Assembly: GCF_020532645.1 (NCBI RefSeq)
Contig: NZ_JAJAUZ010000071.1
Location: forward strand, 1-36,513
Length of the DNA stretch: 36,513 nt
Source: Streptomyces bambusae
Lineage (GTDB): Bacteria; Actinomycetota; Actinomycetes; Streptomycetales; Streptomycetaceae
Reading direction: 5' to 3'
Shown here: one piece after another, positions 8,345-16,331 of the stretch
Layout: the number at the start of each line of letters is the position of its first letter
Position numbering within the stretch: the first letter of the stretch is position 1
The notes under the pieces: generated by a model
What the model was told of the DNA's origin: nothing
Database searches by the model: none
The model's input: the letters and a program-made list of their open reading frames with translations, nothing else
Position numbers and translations under genes: made by a program

Positions 8345-8959
8345 GGCGGCCGCCAGGCCGGCGGCGGCGGCGCGGGCGAGGTCGTCGAGGTAGCCGTCGG
8401 GCAGGTCGCCGCGGACGACGACGAGCCGCCAGTAGAGCGGGCCGATGACGAGGTCGAGGGCGCGTTCCGGGTCGGTGTCCGCGGGCAGTTCGCCGCGGGC
8501 GGCGGCGGCCCGGACCACCTCGCCGGCGATCTCGGTCTCGCTGCGCAGCAGGACGTCCCGTACGGTCTGGGCGATCTCCGGGTTGCGGGCCGCCTCGACG
8601 AGCAGGTCGGGGATCACCTGGGAGGCCACCGGGTGGCGCAGCACGTGGGCCATGACCTCCAGGAGGGCGCGCAGGTCGCCGTGCAGGGAGCCGGTGTCGG
8701 GGGCGGGCAGGCCCTGCACGGCGAAGGCGGACACCAGGTCGAGGACCAGGTGCAGCTTGGAGCGCCAGCGGCGGTACACGGCGGTCTTGCCGACGCCGGC
8801 CCGGCGGGCGACGGCCTCGATCGACATCCGGGAGAAGCCGACGGCGGCGAGTTCCTCGAAGACGGCCGCGCGGATCGCCTCGGTGACGTCCTCCCGCAGG
8901 ACGGCGGCCCCGGCGGGGGCGCGGCGCGGGCCGGGCGGCGGGGTGGCGTCGGTCGTCAT
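8336..8959 (-). CDS. TetR-family transcriptional regulator
   Basis: Regulator of 207 residues, typical for TetR. The helix-turn-helix is at about 42-68 (FSRMSIEAVARRAGVGKTAVYRRWRSK), followed by an all-alpha C-terminal ligand and dimer domain with LEVMAHVLRHPVASQVIPDLLVEAARNPEI. The start ATG 8959 has no Shine-Dalgarno sequence, but a -10-like TATGCT ends 6 bases upstream on the same strand, so the mRNA is probably leaderless. It is divergent from the TagGH-like exporter genes. The 139-base gap holds two operator-like sites, one overlapping this gene's likely promoter, so it probably represses both itself and the exporter. The gene converges with the teichoic acid polymerase. The inducer is unknown. 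Confidence 0.9.
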   Translation of the reverse strand: MTTDATPPPGPRRAPAGAAVLREDVTEAIRAAVFEELAAVGFSRMSIEAVARRAGVGKTAVYRRWRSKLHLVLDLVSAFAVQGLPAPDTGSLHGDLRALLEVMAHVLRHPVASQVIPDLLVEAARNPEIAQTVRDVLLRSETEIAGEVVRAAAARGELPADTDPERALDLVIGPLYWRLVVVRGDLPDGYLDDLARAAAAGLAAARP

Positions 8960-8965
8960 GGACCG

Positions 8966-8971
8966 AGCATA
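8966..8971 (-). promoter_or_regulatory. -10 element of the tetR-type gene (leaderless)
   Basis: TATGCT on the minus strand ends 6 bases before ATG 8959. No good -35 hexamer is seen; the expected position falls inside the operator-like site at 8988-9011. Confidence 0.4.
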
Positions 8972-8987
8972 CCGGGCGGTCACGTCA

Positions 8988-9011
8988 CGACGATACGGTT
9001 GCGTTCCGACG
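8988..9011. promoter_or_regulatory. Operator-like site 1 (degenerate copy)
   Basis: CGACGATACGGTT (8988-9000) is identical to the left part of the palindrome at 9037-9060. The right half (9001-9011) keeps most positions of the second arm. It overlaps the -35 of the exporter promoter and the expected -35 of the tetR-type gene. Confidence 0.5.
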
Positions 9012-9028
9012 TACCGGCATCCTAGTCT
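8999..9028 (+). promoter_or_regulatory. Candidate promoter of the TagGH-like exporter
   Basis: TTGCGT (8999-9004) and TAGTCT (9023-9028) are 18 bases apart. Transcription would start near 9035, between the two operator-like sites. Confidence 0.45.
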
Positions 9029-9036
9029 CGGCGTTG

Positions 9037-9060
9037 CGACGATACGGTTCCGTCCCGTCG
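9037..9060. promoter_or_regulatory. Operator-like palindrome 2
   Basis: A 24-base dyad: CGACG-AT-ACGG-TT-CCGT-CC-CGTCG. Both the outer CGACG/CGTCG and inner ACGG/CCGT arms pair perfectly. The size and symmetry suit a TetR dimer, and the site lies directly downstream of the predicted exporter transcription start. Confidence 0.6.
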
Positions 9061-9098
9061 TCGTGCCTCCGTCCGTGCCCCCGTCGAAAGCGACCCCC

Positions 9099-10052
9099 GT
9101 GAGCGTGACGACCGCACCCGCACCGTCCCGGACCGGCCCGCCCCCCGTGCCGACCGCCGCCGAGTTCGCCGCCCGCCCCGTCTCCGCGGAGGCGGCCCGG
9201 CTGGCCGCGGCCCACGGCCTGAGCCGGAGCGGGGCCCGCCCGGGGCTCGGCGCGTACACCCGGCAGCTGTGGGGGCGGCGGCAGTTCGTCACCGCCTTCG
9301 CCTCGGCCAGGATGAGCGCCACGTACAGCACGGCCCGGCTGGGCCAGGTCTGGCACCTGATGACCCCGCTGCTGAACGCGGCCGTCTACTACTTCATCTT
9401 CGGCATCGTCCTCAGCCAGAGCCGGCACACCCCGCAGTTCATCCCGTACCTGGTCACGGGCGTGTTCGTGTGGGACTTCTTCAGCAGCGCGCTGAACTCC
9501 GGCACCCGGGCGGTCTCCGGGAACCTCGGCCTGGTCCGGGCCCTGCAGTTCCCGCGGGCCGCACTGCCGCTGTCCACGGTGGTGCAGCTGTTCCAGCAGC
9601 TGATGGTCACCATGGGCGCGCTGCTGATGCTGCTGCTGGTGTTCGGGCAGCGGCCGCGCATGTCGTGGCTGCTCGCGCTGCCGGCACTGCTGCTGCTCGC
9701 CGTGTTCTGCGCGGGCTGCGCCCTGGTGATGGCCCGGATCGGGAGCCGGCTGCCGGACGTCAGCCAGCTGATGCCGTTCGTGCTGCGGACCTGGATGTAC
9801 TTCTCCGGCGTCATGTGGAACATCGGCGCCACCCTTCAGAGCCGGCAGCTGCCGGAGTTCGTGGCCGCCGCCTTCCAGTGGAACCCGGTCGCGCTCTACA
9901 TCGACCTGATGCGGTTCGCGCTGCTCGACAGCTTCCACCGCGGGCAGCTCCCCCACCACGCCTGGCCGCTGGCCGCCGGCTGGGCGCTGCTGGCCGGGAT
10001 CGGCGGGTACGTGTACTTCTGGCGGGCCGAGGAGGTGTACGGGCGTGGCTGA
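9099..10052 (+). CDS. ABC-2 type polysaccharide/teichoic acid exporter permease (TagG-like)
   Basis: Membrane subunit of about 317 residues in the family that exports lipid-linked wall polymers (TagG, Wzm, RfbD). A Pro/Ala-rich cytoplasmic N-terminus of about 50 residues precedes LGQVWHLMTPLLNAAVYYFIFGIVLS, the typical amphipathic entry and first helix. Further helices include TMGALLMLLLVF, LLALPALLLLAVFCAGCALVMARIG and WPLAAGWALLAGIGGYVYFW; the PVALYIDLMRFALL region is also family-like. GTG 9099 is chosen for a GAAAG 9-13 bases upstream; GTG 9063, 9075 and 9105 share the frame. The last 8 bases overlap the ATPase gene, so the two are coupled. The gene is likely regulated by the divergent TetR-type protein. 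Confidence 0.85.
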   Translation: MSVTTAPAPSRTGPPPVPTAAEFAARPVSAEAARLAAAHGLSRSGARPGLGAYTRQLWGRRQFVTAFASARMSATYSTARLGQVWHLMTPLLNAAVYYFIFGIVLSQSRHTPQFIPYLVTGVFVWDFFSSALNSGTRAVSGNLGLVRALQFPRAALPLSTVVQLFQQLMVTMGALLMLLLVFGQRPRMSWLLALPALLLLAVFCAGCALVMARIGSRLPDVSQLMPFVLRTWMYFSGVMWNIGATLQSRQLPEFVAAAFQWNPVALYIDLMRFALLDSFHRGQLPHHAWPLAAGWALLAGIGGYVYFWRAEEVYGRG

Positions 10053-10809
10053 GCGGATCCCCACCGTCATCGCGGACGACGTCCACGTCGTGTACAAGGT
10101 GCAGGGCGCCGGGGGCGGCCGGGGCAGTGCCACGTCCGCGCTGAGCCGGATCTTCTCCCGGAAGACGGTGCCGGGCGTGCGGGAGGTGCATGCGGTGCGG
10201 GGGGTCTCGTTCACCGCGTACCGGGGCGAGGCCATCGGGCTGATCGGCTCGAACGGCTCCGGAAAGTCCACCCTGCTGAAGGCGATCGCCGGGCTGCTGC
10301 CGGCCGCCGGCGGCCGCGTCTACACCGACGGGCAGCCGTCGCTGCTGGGCGTGAACGCGGCGCTGATGAACGATCTGACGGGGGAACGGAACGTCCTGCT
10401 GGGCGGGCTGGCGATGGGCATGTCGCGGCGCGAGGTCCAGGAGCGGTACGAGGAGATCGTCGAGTTCTCCGGGATCAACGAGAAGGGGGACTTCATCGGG
10501 CTGCCGATGCGGACGTACTCGTCGGGGATGGCGGCCCGGCTCCGCTTCTCCATCGCGGCGGCGAAACGGCATGACGTGCTGATGATCGACGAGGCGCTGG
10601 CCACGGGTGATGCGCGTTTCCAGCGCCGCAGTCAGCGCCGTATCGCCGAGCTCCGCGCTTCGGCGGGCACGGTCTTCCTGGTCAGCCACACCCTGGCCAC
10701 GATCCGCGAGACGTGCACGCGGACCCTCTGGCTGGAGTCCGGCACCCTCCGCATGGACGGCCCCACCGCCGAGGTCTGCGACGCCTACGCCGCCGCGACC
10801 GCTGCCTGA
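10045..10809 (+). CDS. ABC exporter ATPase (TagH-like)
   Basis: ATP-binding subunit of 254 residues, partner of the preceding permease. It shows Walker A GSNGSGKST (68-76), the signature YSSGMAARLRFSIA (158-171) with the SGM variant usual for polysaccharide/teichoic acid exporters, Walker B VLMIDEAL (178-185) and the switch histidine in LVSHTLATI. The short form lacks the extended C-terminal domain of Bacillus TagH. GTG 10045 overlaps the permease stop by 8 bases, and GGAGG lies about 9 bases upstream inside the permease gene. It should power flipping of undecaprenyl-linked teichoic or similar polymer across the membrane, matching the polymerase gene at 5993-8290. Confidence 0.9.
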   Translation: MAERIPTVIADDVHVVYKVQGAGGGRGSATSALSRIFSRKTVPGVREVHAVRGVSFTAYRGEAIGLIGSNGSGKSTLLKAIAGLLPAAGGRVYTDGQPSLLGVNAALMNDLTGERNVLLGGLAMGMSRREVQERYEEIVEFSGINEKGDFIGLPMRTYSSGMAARLRFSIAAAKRHDVLMIDEALATGDARFQRRSQRRIAELRASAGTVFLVSHTLATIRETCTRTLWLESGTLRMDGPTAEVCDAYAAATAA

Positions 10810-10815
10810 CCCCTT

Positions 10816-10954
10816 GGGGCTCCGCCCCGAACCCCGCTCCTCAATCGCCGGAGGGGCTTGATTTCCCCCGCCGGCGTTTGAGGCGCGGACGCGGGAAGGG
10901 GCCCGCACCAGCGATGTGGTGCGGGCCCCTTCCGCGGGGTCGGGGCGGAGCCCC
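10816..10954. repeat. Inverted pair of dispersed intergenic repeats, one arm split by a hairpin
   Basis: A direct-orientation copy (10816-10861) matches 2213-2258 at 40 of 46 positions. It is followed by an inverted copy in two pieces: 10865-10888 (23 of 24 positions identical to the complement of 2231-2254) and 10942-10954 (complement of GGGGCTCCGCCCC). About 53 bases holding a terminator hairpin lie between the two pieces. The element fills the gap between two convergent genes. Confidence 0.7.
10894..10933. terminator. Strong bidirectional terminator hairpin
   Basis: Perfect 17-base stem (10894-10910 with 10917-10933) and a 6-base loop GCGATG, between the convergent exporter ATPase and glutamate dehydrogenase genes. 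No U-tract follows, as is common in Streptomyces. Confidence 0.8.
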
Positions 10955-10959
10955 GTGAA

Positions 10960-13900
10960 TCAGCTGTGCGTGCGCAGGAGGGTGCGCATCGTCCGCATGG
11001 CGACCGACAGGTTCGCGAGGTCGAAGTCGTCCGACCCCTGGATCTCCTCCAGCGTGGTCCGCGCCCGCCCGATGATCGCCGCGTTCCGCTCCTCCCACGC
11101 CGCAAACCTCTGCTCCGGCGTGGAGCTGCCGTTCCCGACCGCCAGCACGTCGGACGTCAGCCCGGCGTGCGCGGCGAACAGGTCCTCACGGATGGACGCC
11201 CGTGCCATCGACTGCCACCGGTCCGCACGCGGCAGATCGATGATCCGGTCCATCAGCTGCGTGATGGACAGCCGGTCCGCCAGGTCGTAGTAGACCTCGG
11301 CCACGTCCAGCGCGTCCTTGCCGGTCCGGTCCGCGATCGCCACGATGTCCAGCGTCGGGAACGCCGACGAGAAGCCTGCCACCTTCGCCGCCAGCTCGTC
11401 CGGCACGCCCTCACCGGTCAGCTCGTCGAGGACCTGCTGGTACCACTCCAGGTCCGCCCCGCGCACCAGCTTCGGCAGCTCGGCCCAGACCTGCGCCACC
11501 CGCTCGCTGAAGAACCCGATGGTCTCGGTGATCTGCAGCGGCTGCGGCCGGTTGTTGAGCAGCCAGCGCGTACCGCGCTCGACCAGCCGCCGCGAGTGCA
11601 GCCGGATCCGGGTCTGGACGTCCGCCGGGACCTGGTTGTCCAGCGCCTCGACCGCGTCCCACACCTCGGCCAGTCCGAAGATCTCGCGGGCCGCGAGCTG
11701 GGCCCGCACGATCTCCTCCAGCGACGCCCCGGTCTCCTCGCGCAGCCGGTGCAGCAGCGTCGAACCACCGGTGTTGACGGTGTCGTTGACCAGCAGCGTC
11801 GTGATGATCTCGCGGCGCAGCGCGTGGCTCTCGATCTGCTCGGGGAACCGGTCCCGCAGCGCCTGCGGGAAGTACGCGTGCAGCAGCCCGCGCAGGTACG
11901 GGTCGTCCGGCAGCCCGGTGACGATCAGCTCGTCCGCCGTCGTGATCTTCGTGTACGCGAGGAGCACGGCCAGCTCGGGCTGGGTGAGGCCCCTGTTGCT
12001 GTTGAGCAGCTCGCGGATCTGCCGGTCGTTCGGCAGGAACTCCAGCGCCCGGTCCAGCTGCCCGTCCCGGCCGAGGCGGCGCATGAAGCGCTGCTGCGCG
12101 TGGAGCAGGCTGGCGGACTGGGCGGCACCGTTGGCCAGGGCGGTGTTCTGCGCGTAGTTGTTGCGCAGCACCAGCCGGCCGACCTCGTCGGTCATGTCGG
12201 CGAGCAGCTTGTTGCGCTGCTTGACCGTCATGTCGCCGTCGGCGACGACCGCGTTGAGCAGGATCTTGATGTTCACCTCGTGGTCGGAGGTGTCCACGCC
12301 CGCGCTGTTGTCGATGGCGTCGGTGTTGACCCGGCCGCCGTGGTGCGCGAACTCGATCCGGCCCAGCTGGGTCAGGCCGAGGTTGCCGCCCTCGCCGACC
12401 ACCTTGGCCCGCAGGTCGGCGCCGTTGACGCGGATGGCGTCGTTGGCCTTGTCGCCGACCTCGGCGTGGGTCTCCGCGGTGGCCTTGACGTACGTGCCGA
12501 TGCCGCCGTTCCACACCAGGTCGACCGGAGCGGTGAGCACGGCCTGCATCAGCTCGGCCGGGGTCATCTTGGAGACGCCGGCCTCGATGCCGAGGGCCTC
12601 CCGGATCTGGGCGTTGAGCGGGATGGACTTCGCCGTGCGCGGGTGGATCCCGCCGCCCGCGGAGAGCAGCGAGGTGTCGTAGTCGGCCCACGAGGAGCGC
12701 GGCAGCTCGAACAGGCGGCGGCGCTCGGCGTACGAGGTGGCCGCGTCCGGGTTCGGGTCGATGAAGATGTGCCGGTGGTCGAAGGCGGCGACCAGGCGGA
12801 TGTGCTCGGAGAGCAGCATGCCGTTGCCGAAGACGTCGCCGGACATGTCGCCGACGCCGACGACGGTGAAGTCCTCGGTCTGGGTGTCGTGGCCCAGCTC
12901 GCGGAAGTGCCGCTTGACGGACTCCCAGGCGCCGCGGGCGGTGATGCCCATGCCCTTGTGGTCGTAGCCTGCGGAGCCGCCGGAGGCGAACGCGTCGCCC
13001 AGCCAGAAGCCGTACGACTCGGCGACGCCGTTGGCGATGTCGGAGAAGGTCGCGGTGCCCTTGTCGGCGGCGACGACGAGGTAGGTGTCGTCCTCGTCGT
13101 GACGGACCACGTCCTGCGGCGGCACGACCTCGCCGCCGACCATGTTGTCGGTGATGTCGAGCAGCGCCGAGATGAAGATCTTGTACGAGGCGATGCCCTC
13201 GGCGAGCCAGGCGTCGCGGTCCACCGACGGGTCCGGCAGGTTCTTGGCGACGAAGCCGCCCTTGGCGCCGACCGGGACGATGACGGTGTTCTTCACCATC
13301 TGCGCCTTGACCAGGCCGAGGATCTCCGTACGGAAGTCCTCGCGGCGGTCGGACCAGCGCAGACCGCCGCGGGCGACCTTGCCGAAGCGCAGGTGGACGC
13401 CCTCGACGCGCGGGGAGTACACCCAGATCTCGAACGCCGGGCGCGGGGCCGGCAGGTCCGGGATGGCCTGCGGGTCGAACTTCATCGACACGTAGGAGTG
13501 CAGCTCGCCCGCGGCGTTCTTCTGGAAGAAGTTGGTGCGCAGGGTGGCCTTGATGACGGTGAGGAAGGAGCGCAGGATGCGGTCCTCGTCGAGCGAGGCG
13601 ACCTGGTCCAGGGCCCCGTCGAGCTCCTCCAGCATGGCGTCGATCAGCTCGGTGCCCGCGGCCTGGCGGCCCGGGGACATCCGCGCCTCGAAGAGGGAGA
13701 CCAGCAGCCGGGTGGTGTGGACGTTGTTGCGGAGGGTGTCCTCCATGTAGTCCTGGCTGAAGGTGGAGCCGGCCTGGCGCAGGTACTTGGCGTAGGCGCG
13801 CAGCACCACGGCCTGGCGCCAGGTCAGCCCGGCGCCGAGGACCAGGCTGTTGAAGTTGTCGTTCTCCGCCTCGCCCTGCCAGACGGCCGCGAAGGCGTCC

Positions 13901-15963
13901 TGGAAGCGCTCGCGGGCGTCGTCGCCGAGGTCGCCGTTGCCGGAGCCGGCCGGCATGCGCAGGCCGAAGTCGTAGATCCAGGCCTGGGCGCGGTCGGCGC
14001 AGCGCAGCTCGTACGGGCGCTCGTCGGTGACCTCGACGCCGAGGCGGTGGAGGACCGGGAGGACCGCGGAGAGGGAGACCTGGTCGCCCTGACGGTAGAT
14101 CTTGAAGCGGCGCTCGCCGGGGCCTGCGTTGACCGGCTCGTAGAGGGAGAGCGCGAAGTCGCGGTCGGAGGCCTTGAGGCGCTCGACGTGGACCAGGTCG
14201 GCGACGGCCGCGCGCGGCGAGTGGTCGCCCTTGTAGCCCTGCGAGAAGGCGTCGCCGTAGCGGCGCATCATCTCGGCGGCGCGCTCCTCGCCGAGTTCGG
14301 CGACGAGGGCTTCCTGGAAGCCGTCGGACCACGAGCGGGCGGCCTCGACCAGGCGGTTCTCGACGCGCTCGGCGTCGGCGTCGGTCAGGTCGGGCAGCTC
14401 GGTGCCCTGCGGGACGCGGACGACGAAGTGGATGCGGGACAGGACGGACTCGGTGTTCCAGGCGGTGAAGTCGACGCTGGTGCCGCCGAGTTCCTCGCGC
14501 AGGATGTCCATCAGGCGGAGCCGGACGGCGGTGGTGAACCGGTCGCGGGGCAGGTAGACGAGGGCCGAGTAGTAGCGGCCGTACTCGTCCTGGCGCAGGT
14601 AGAGCCGCAGCCGGCGGCGCTCCTGGAGGTACAGGACGGAGGTGACGGTCTCGCGGAGCTTGTCGACCGGGGTCTGGAACAGCTCGTCGCGCGGGTAGGT
14701 CTCCAGGATCTGGAGCAGGTCGCGGCCGTCGTGGCTGGACGGCGCGAAGCCGGCGCCTTCGAGGACCTCGGCGACCTTGCGGCGGATGACCGGGACGCGG
14801 CGGACGGACTCGGTGTACGCGGCCGAGGAGAACAGGCCGAGGAAGCGGCGCTCGCCGACGACGTTGCCCTCGGCGTCGAACTTCTTGACGCCGACGTAGT
14901 CGAGGTACGAGGGGCGGTGCACGGTGGCGCGGCTGTTGGCCTTGGTCAGGACGAGCAGCTTGTGCTCGCGGGCCTTGGCGCGGGCGTCGGCCGGCAGCCG
15001 GTTGAAGGACGGCGAGACGGGGTGGCCGTGGTGGCCCTCGTCCTCGCTGTGCTGCGGGTCGGAGCGCAGGATGCCGAGGCCGGTGCCGGGGACGGCCGCG
15101 AGGGCGTCGCCGTCGACGAGGTTGTACTCGCGGAAGCCGAGGAAGGTGAAGTGGTCGTCGGAGAGCCAGCGCAGCAGCTCCCGGGCCTCTTCCAGCTCGT
15201 ACGGGAGCAGGTCGGGGGCGGTGGGCTCGTCGGGCAGGCCCTCGGCGATGCGCAGCGCGGCCTCGCGCATCTTCTCCCAGTCCTCGACGGCCTCGCGGAC
15301 GTCGGACAGGACGCGCAGCAGGTCGACGGTGATCTGCTTGAGATCGGCCTTGTCGGTCTCGCGGTCGGTCTCGACGTGGATCCACGACTCGACGACGGCG
15401 TCGTGCGGGCGCTCGGTGGCGGCGCCGAGTCGGCCCTGCGCGCCGGAGGCGCTCAGCTCGGGGTGGCGGTCGGGCGACGGGTGGGCGCAGTCCGGGCCGA
15501 GGATCTCGATGAGCTTGCCGGTGACGTCGCGGCGGACGACGACCTGCGGGTGGATCACCACGTGGATGCCGCGGCCCTGGCGGGACAGCTCGTTCGTGAC
15601 CGAGTCGACGAGGAACGGCATGTCGTCCGTGACCACCTCGACGACGGAGTGGCTGGAAGTCCAGCCGTTCTCCTCGACGGTCGGGGTGTGGACGCGCACG
15701 TTCGCGGTGCCCTGCGGGCGGACCTCGGCGAGCCGGTAGTGCGAAAGGGCTGCTCCGAAGACGTCGTCGGGGTCCCGCCCGACCAGGTCTTCGGGAGCGG
15801 TGTGCAGGTAGTAGCGCTGGAGGTAGGACAGCACGGTGTCCTGGTCGGGACCCCCGGCCTTTTCGGACCCAGTCGGAAGTAGCCCCCCGGCCGGGCTGTT
15901 CTCAGCTACCCGGGCAGCCCGTGCGAGCAGCTCGGCCTTTGCTTCGTCCAGCTTGGTCTGCAT
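10960..15963 (-). CDS. gdhB: NAD-specific glutamate dehydrogenase, large (180-kDa) class
   Basis: Protein of 1667 residues, the size of the 180-kDa NAD-glutamate dehydrogenases first described in Streptomyces clavuligerus. It oxidatively deaminates glutamate to 2-oxoglutarate and ammonia, a catabolic role. The long N-terminal half contains regulatory ACT-like regions. The catalytic core lies near residues 855-905, with GGLRWSDRREDFRTEILGLV and then VKNTVIVPVGAKGGFV (substrate-binding lysines). Further on, GVGDMSGDVFGNGML and GGNLGLTQLGRIEF belong to the dinucleotide-binding part. ATG 15963 is chosen; AGGAG lies about 10 bases upstream. The gene is monocistronic, convergent with the teichoic exporter genes and separated from them by a strong hairpin. 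No frameshift or missing motif was noticed. Confidence 0.95.
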   Translation of the reverse strand: MQTKLDEAKAELLARAARVAENSPAGGLLPTGSEKAGGPDQDTVLSYLQRYYLHTAPEDLVGRDPDDVFGAALSHYRLAEVRPQGTANVRVHTPTVEENGWTSSHSVVEVVTDDMPFLVDSVTNELSRQGRGIHVVIHPQVVVRRDVTGKLIEILGPDCAHPSPDRHPELSASGAQGRLGAATERPHDAVVESWIHVETDRETDKADLKQITVDLLRVLSDVREAVEDWEKMREAALRIAEGLPDEPTAPDLLPYELEEARELLRWLSDDHFTFLGFREYNLVDGDALAAVPGTGLGILRSDPQHSEDEGHHGHPVSPSFNRLPADARAKAREHKLLVLTKANSRATVHRPSYLDYVGVKKFDAEGNVVGERRFLGLFSSAAYTESVRRVPVIRRKVAEVLEGAGFAPSSHDGRDLLQILETYPRDELFQTPVDKLRETVTSVLYLQERRRLRLYLRQDEYGRYYSALVYLPRDRFTTAVRLRLMDILREELGGTSVDFTAWNTESVLSRIHFVVRVPQGTELPDLTDADAERVENRLVEAARSWSDGFQEALVAELGEERAAEMMRRYGDAFSQGYKGDHSPRAAVADLVHVERLKASDRDFALSLYEPVNAGPGERRFKIYRQGDQVSLSAVLPVLHRLGVEVTDERPYELRCADRAQAWIYDFGLRMPAGSGNGDLGDDARERFQDAFAAVWQGEAENDNFNSLVLGAGLTWRQAVVLRAYAKYLRQAGSTFSQDYMEDTLRNNVHTTRLLVSLFEARMSPGRQAAGTELIDAMLEELDGALDQVASLDEDRILRSFLTVIKATLRTNFFQKNAAGELHSYVSMKFDPQAIPDLPAPRPAFEIWVYSPRVEGVHLRFGKVARGGLRWSDRREDFRTEILGLVKAQMVKNTVIVPVGAKGGFVAKNLPDPSVDRDAWLAEGIASYKIFISALLDITDNMVGGEVVPPQDVVRHDEDDTYLVVAADKGTATFSDIANGVAESYGFWLGDAFASGGSAGYDHKGMGITARGAWESVKRHFRELGHDTQTEDFTVVGVGDMSGDVFGNGMLLSEHIRLVAAFDHRHIFIDPNPDAATSYAERRRLFELPRSSWADYDTSLLSAGGGIHPRTAKSIPLNAQIREALGIEAGVSKMTPAELMQAVLTAPVDLVWNGGIGTYVKATAETHAEVGDKANDAIRVNGADLRAKVVGEGGNLGLTQLGRIEFAHHGGRVNTDAIDNSAGVDTSDHEVNIKILLNAVVADGDMTVKQRNKLLADMTDEVGRLVLRNNYAQNTALANGAAQSASLLHAQQRFMRRLGRDGQLDRALEFLPNDRQIRELLNSNRGLTQPELAVLLAYTKITTADELIVTGLPDDPYLRGLLHAYFPQALRDRFPEQIESHALRREIITTLLVNDTVNTGGSTLLHRLREETGASLEEIVRAQLAAREIFGLAEVWDAVEALDNQVPADVQTRIRLHSRRLVERGTRWLLNNRPQPLQITETIGFFSERVAQVWAELPKLVRGADLEWYQQVLDELTGEGVPDELAAKVAGFSSAFPTLDIVAIADRTGKDALDVAEVYYDLADRLSITQLMDRIIDLPRADRWQSMARASIREDLFAAHAGLTSDVLAVGNGSSTPEQRFAAWEERNAAIIGRARTTLEEIQGSDDFDLANLSVAMRTMRTLLRTHS

Positions 15964-16331
15964 GTCCTCATGGCTCCTGTCGCGCGCCGTTGCGTGACGT
16001 AGGTGAAGGAAGGAACGACGTAGCGCCGCGACGCGGGGTGTCCGGTGTCGGTGCCGACGCTATGCCGTAAAAGGAAAACGCCGGAACAGTTTCAGCCAAG
16101 ATCGACTTCCTTGGCAGGCTGCCCCGGCGGAGGGAACCAGCGGCGGCCCGGGCACGGAAGTGCGCCGGGCGCAGGCCGGGGGCTTCGGCGCCCCCGATGG
16201 ATATCGCGCTGATCACGGGTCAAGGCTATCCCCACCTCCCCCGTCCGCGTCATGAGCTGTATGTGTACAAAACATGGGGGGTAACTTTGACACTCTGGAC
16301 AGCGACGCGGGACCCGCGCGCACTCCAGTGA
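15964..16331. other. Intergenic region upstream of gdhB
   Basis: These 368 bases hold no convincing gene. On the minus strand a possible -10 TAGCGT (plus coordinates 16057-16062) lies about 95 bases before the gdhB start, without a good -35. A GC hairpin (GGGGGC TTCGGC GCCCCC near 16178-16196) could end the minus-strand HAD transcript. An AT-rich patch around 16260-16290 contains the imperfect palindrome ATGTGTACAAAACAT. Confidence 0.4.

Noticed and set aside
10966..15882. A 1638-codon open frame on the plus strand opposite glutamate dehydrogenase
   Set aside because: It is an antisense shadow caused by high third-position GC of gdhB; the product is Val/Gly/Arg/Asp-rich with no domain and no start signals.
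15968..16216. An 82-codon minus-strand frame before gdhB
   Set aside because: No ribosome-binding site, no recognisable domain, and it occupies the gdhB promoter region.
16255..16300. Possible GlnR-type nitrogen box upstream of gdhB (GTAAC near 16281)
   Set aside because: Only one half-site fits the GTnAC-n6-GnAAC pattern, and it is about 320 bases from the gdhB start.
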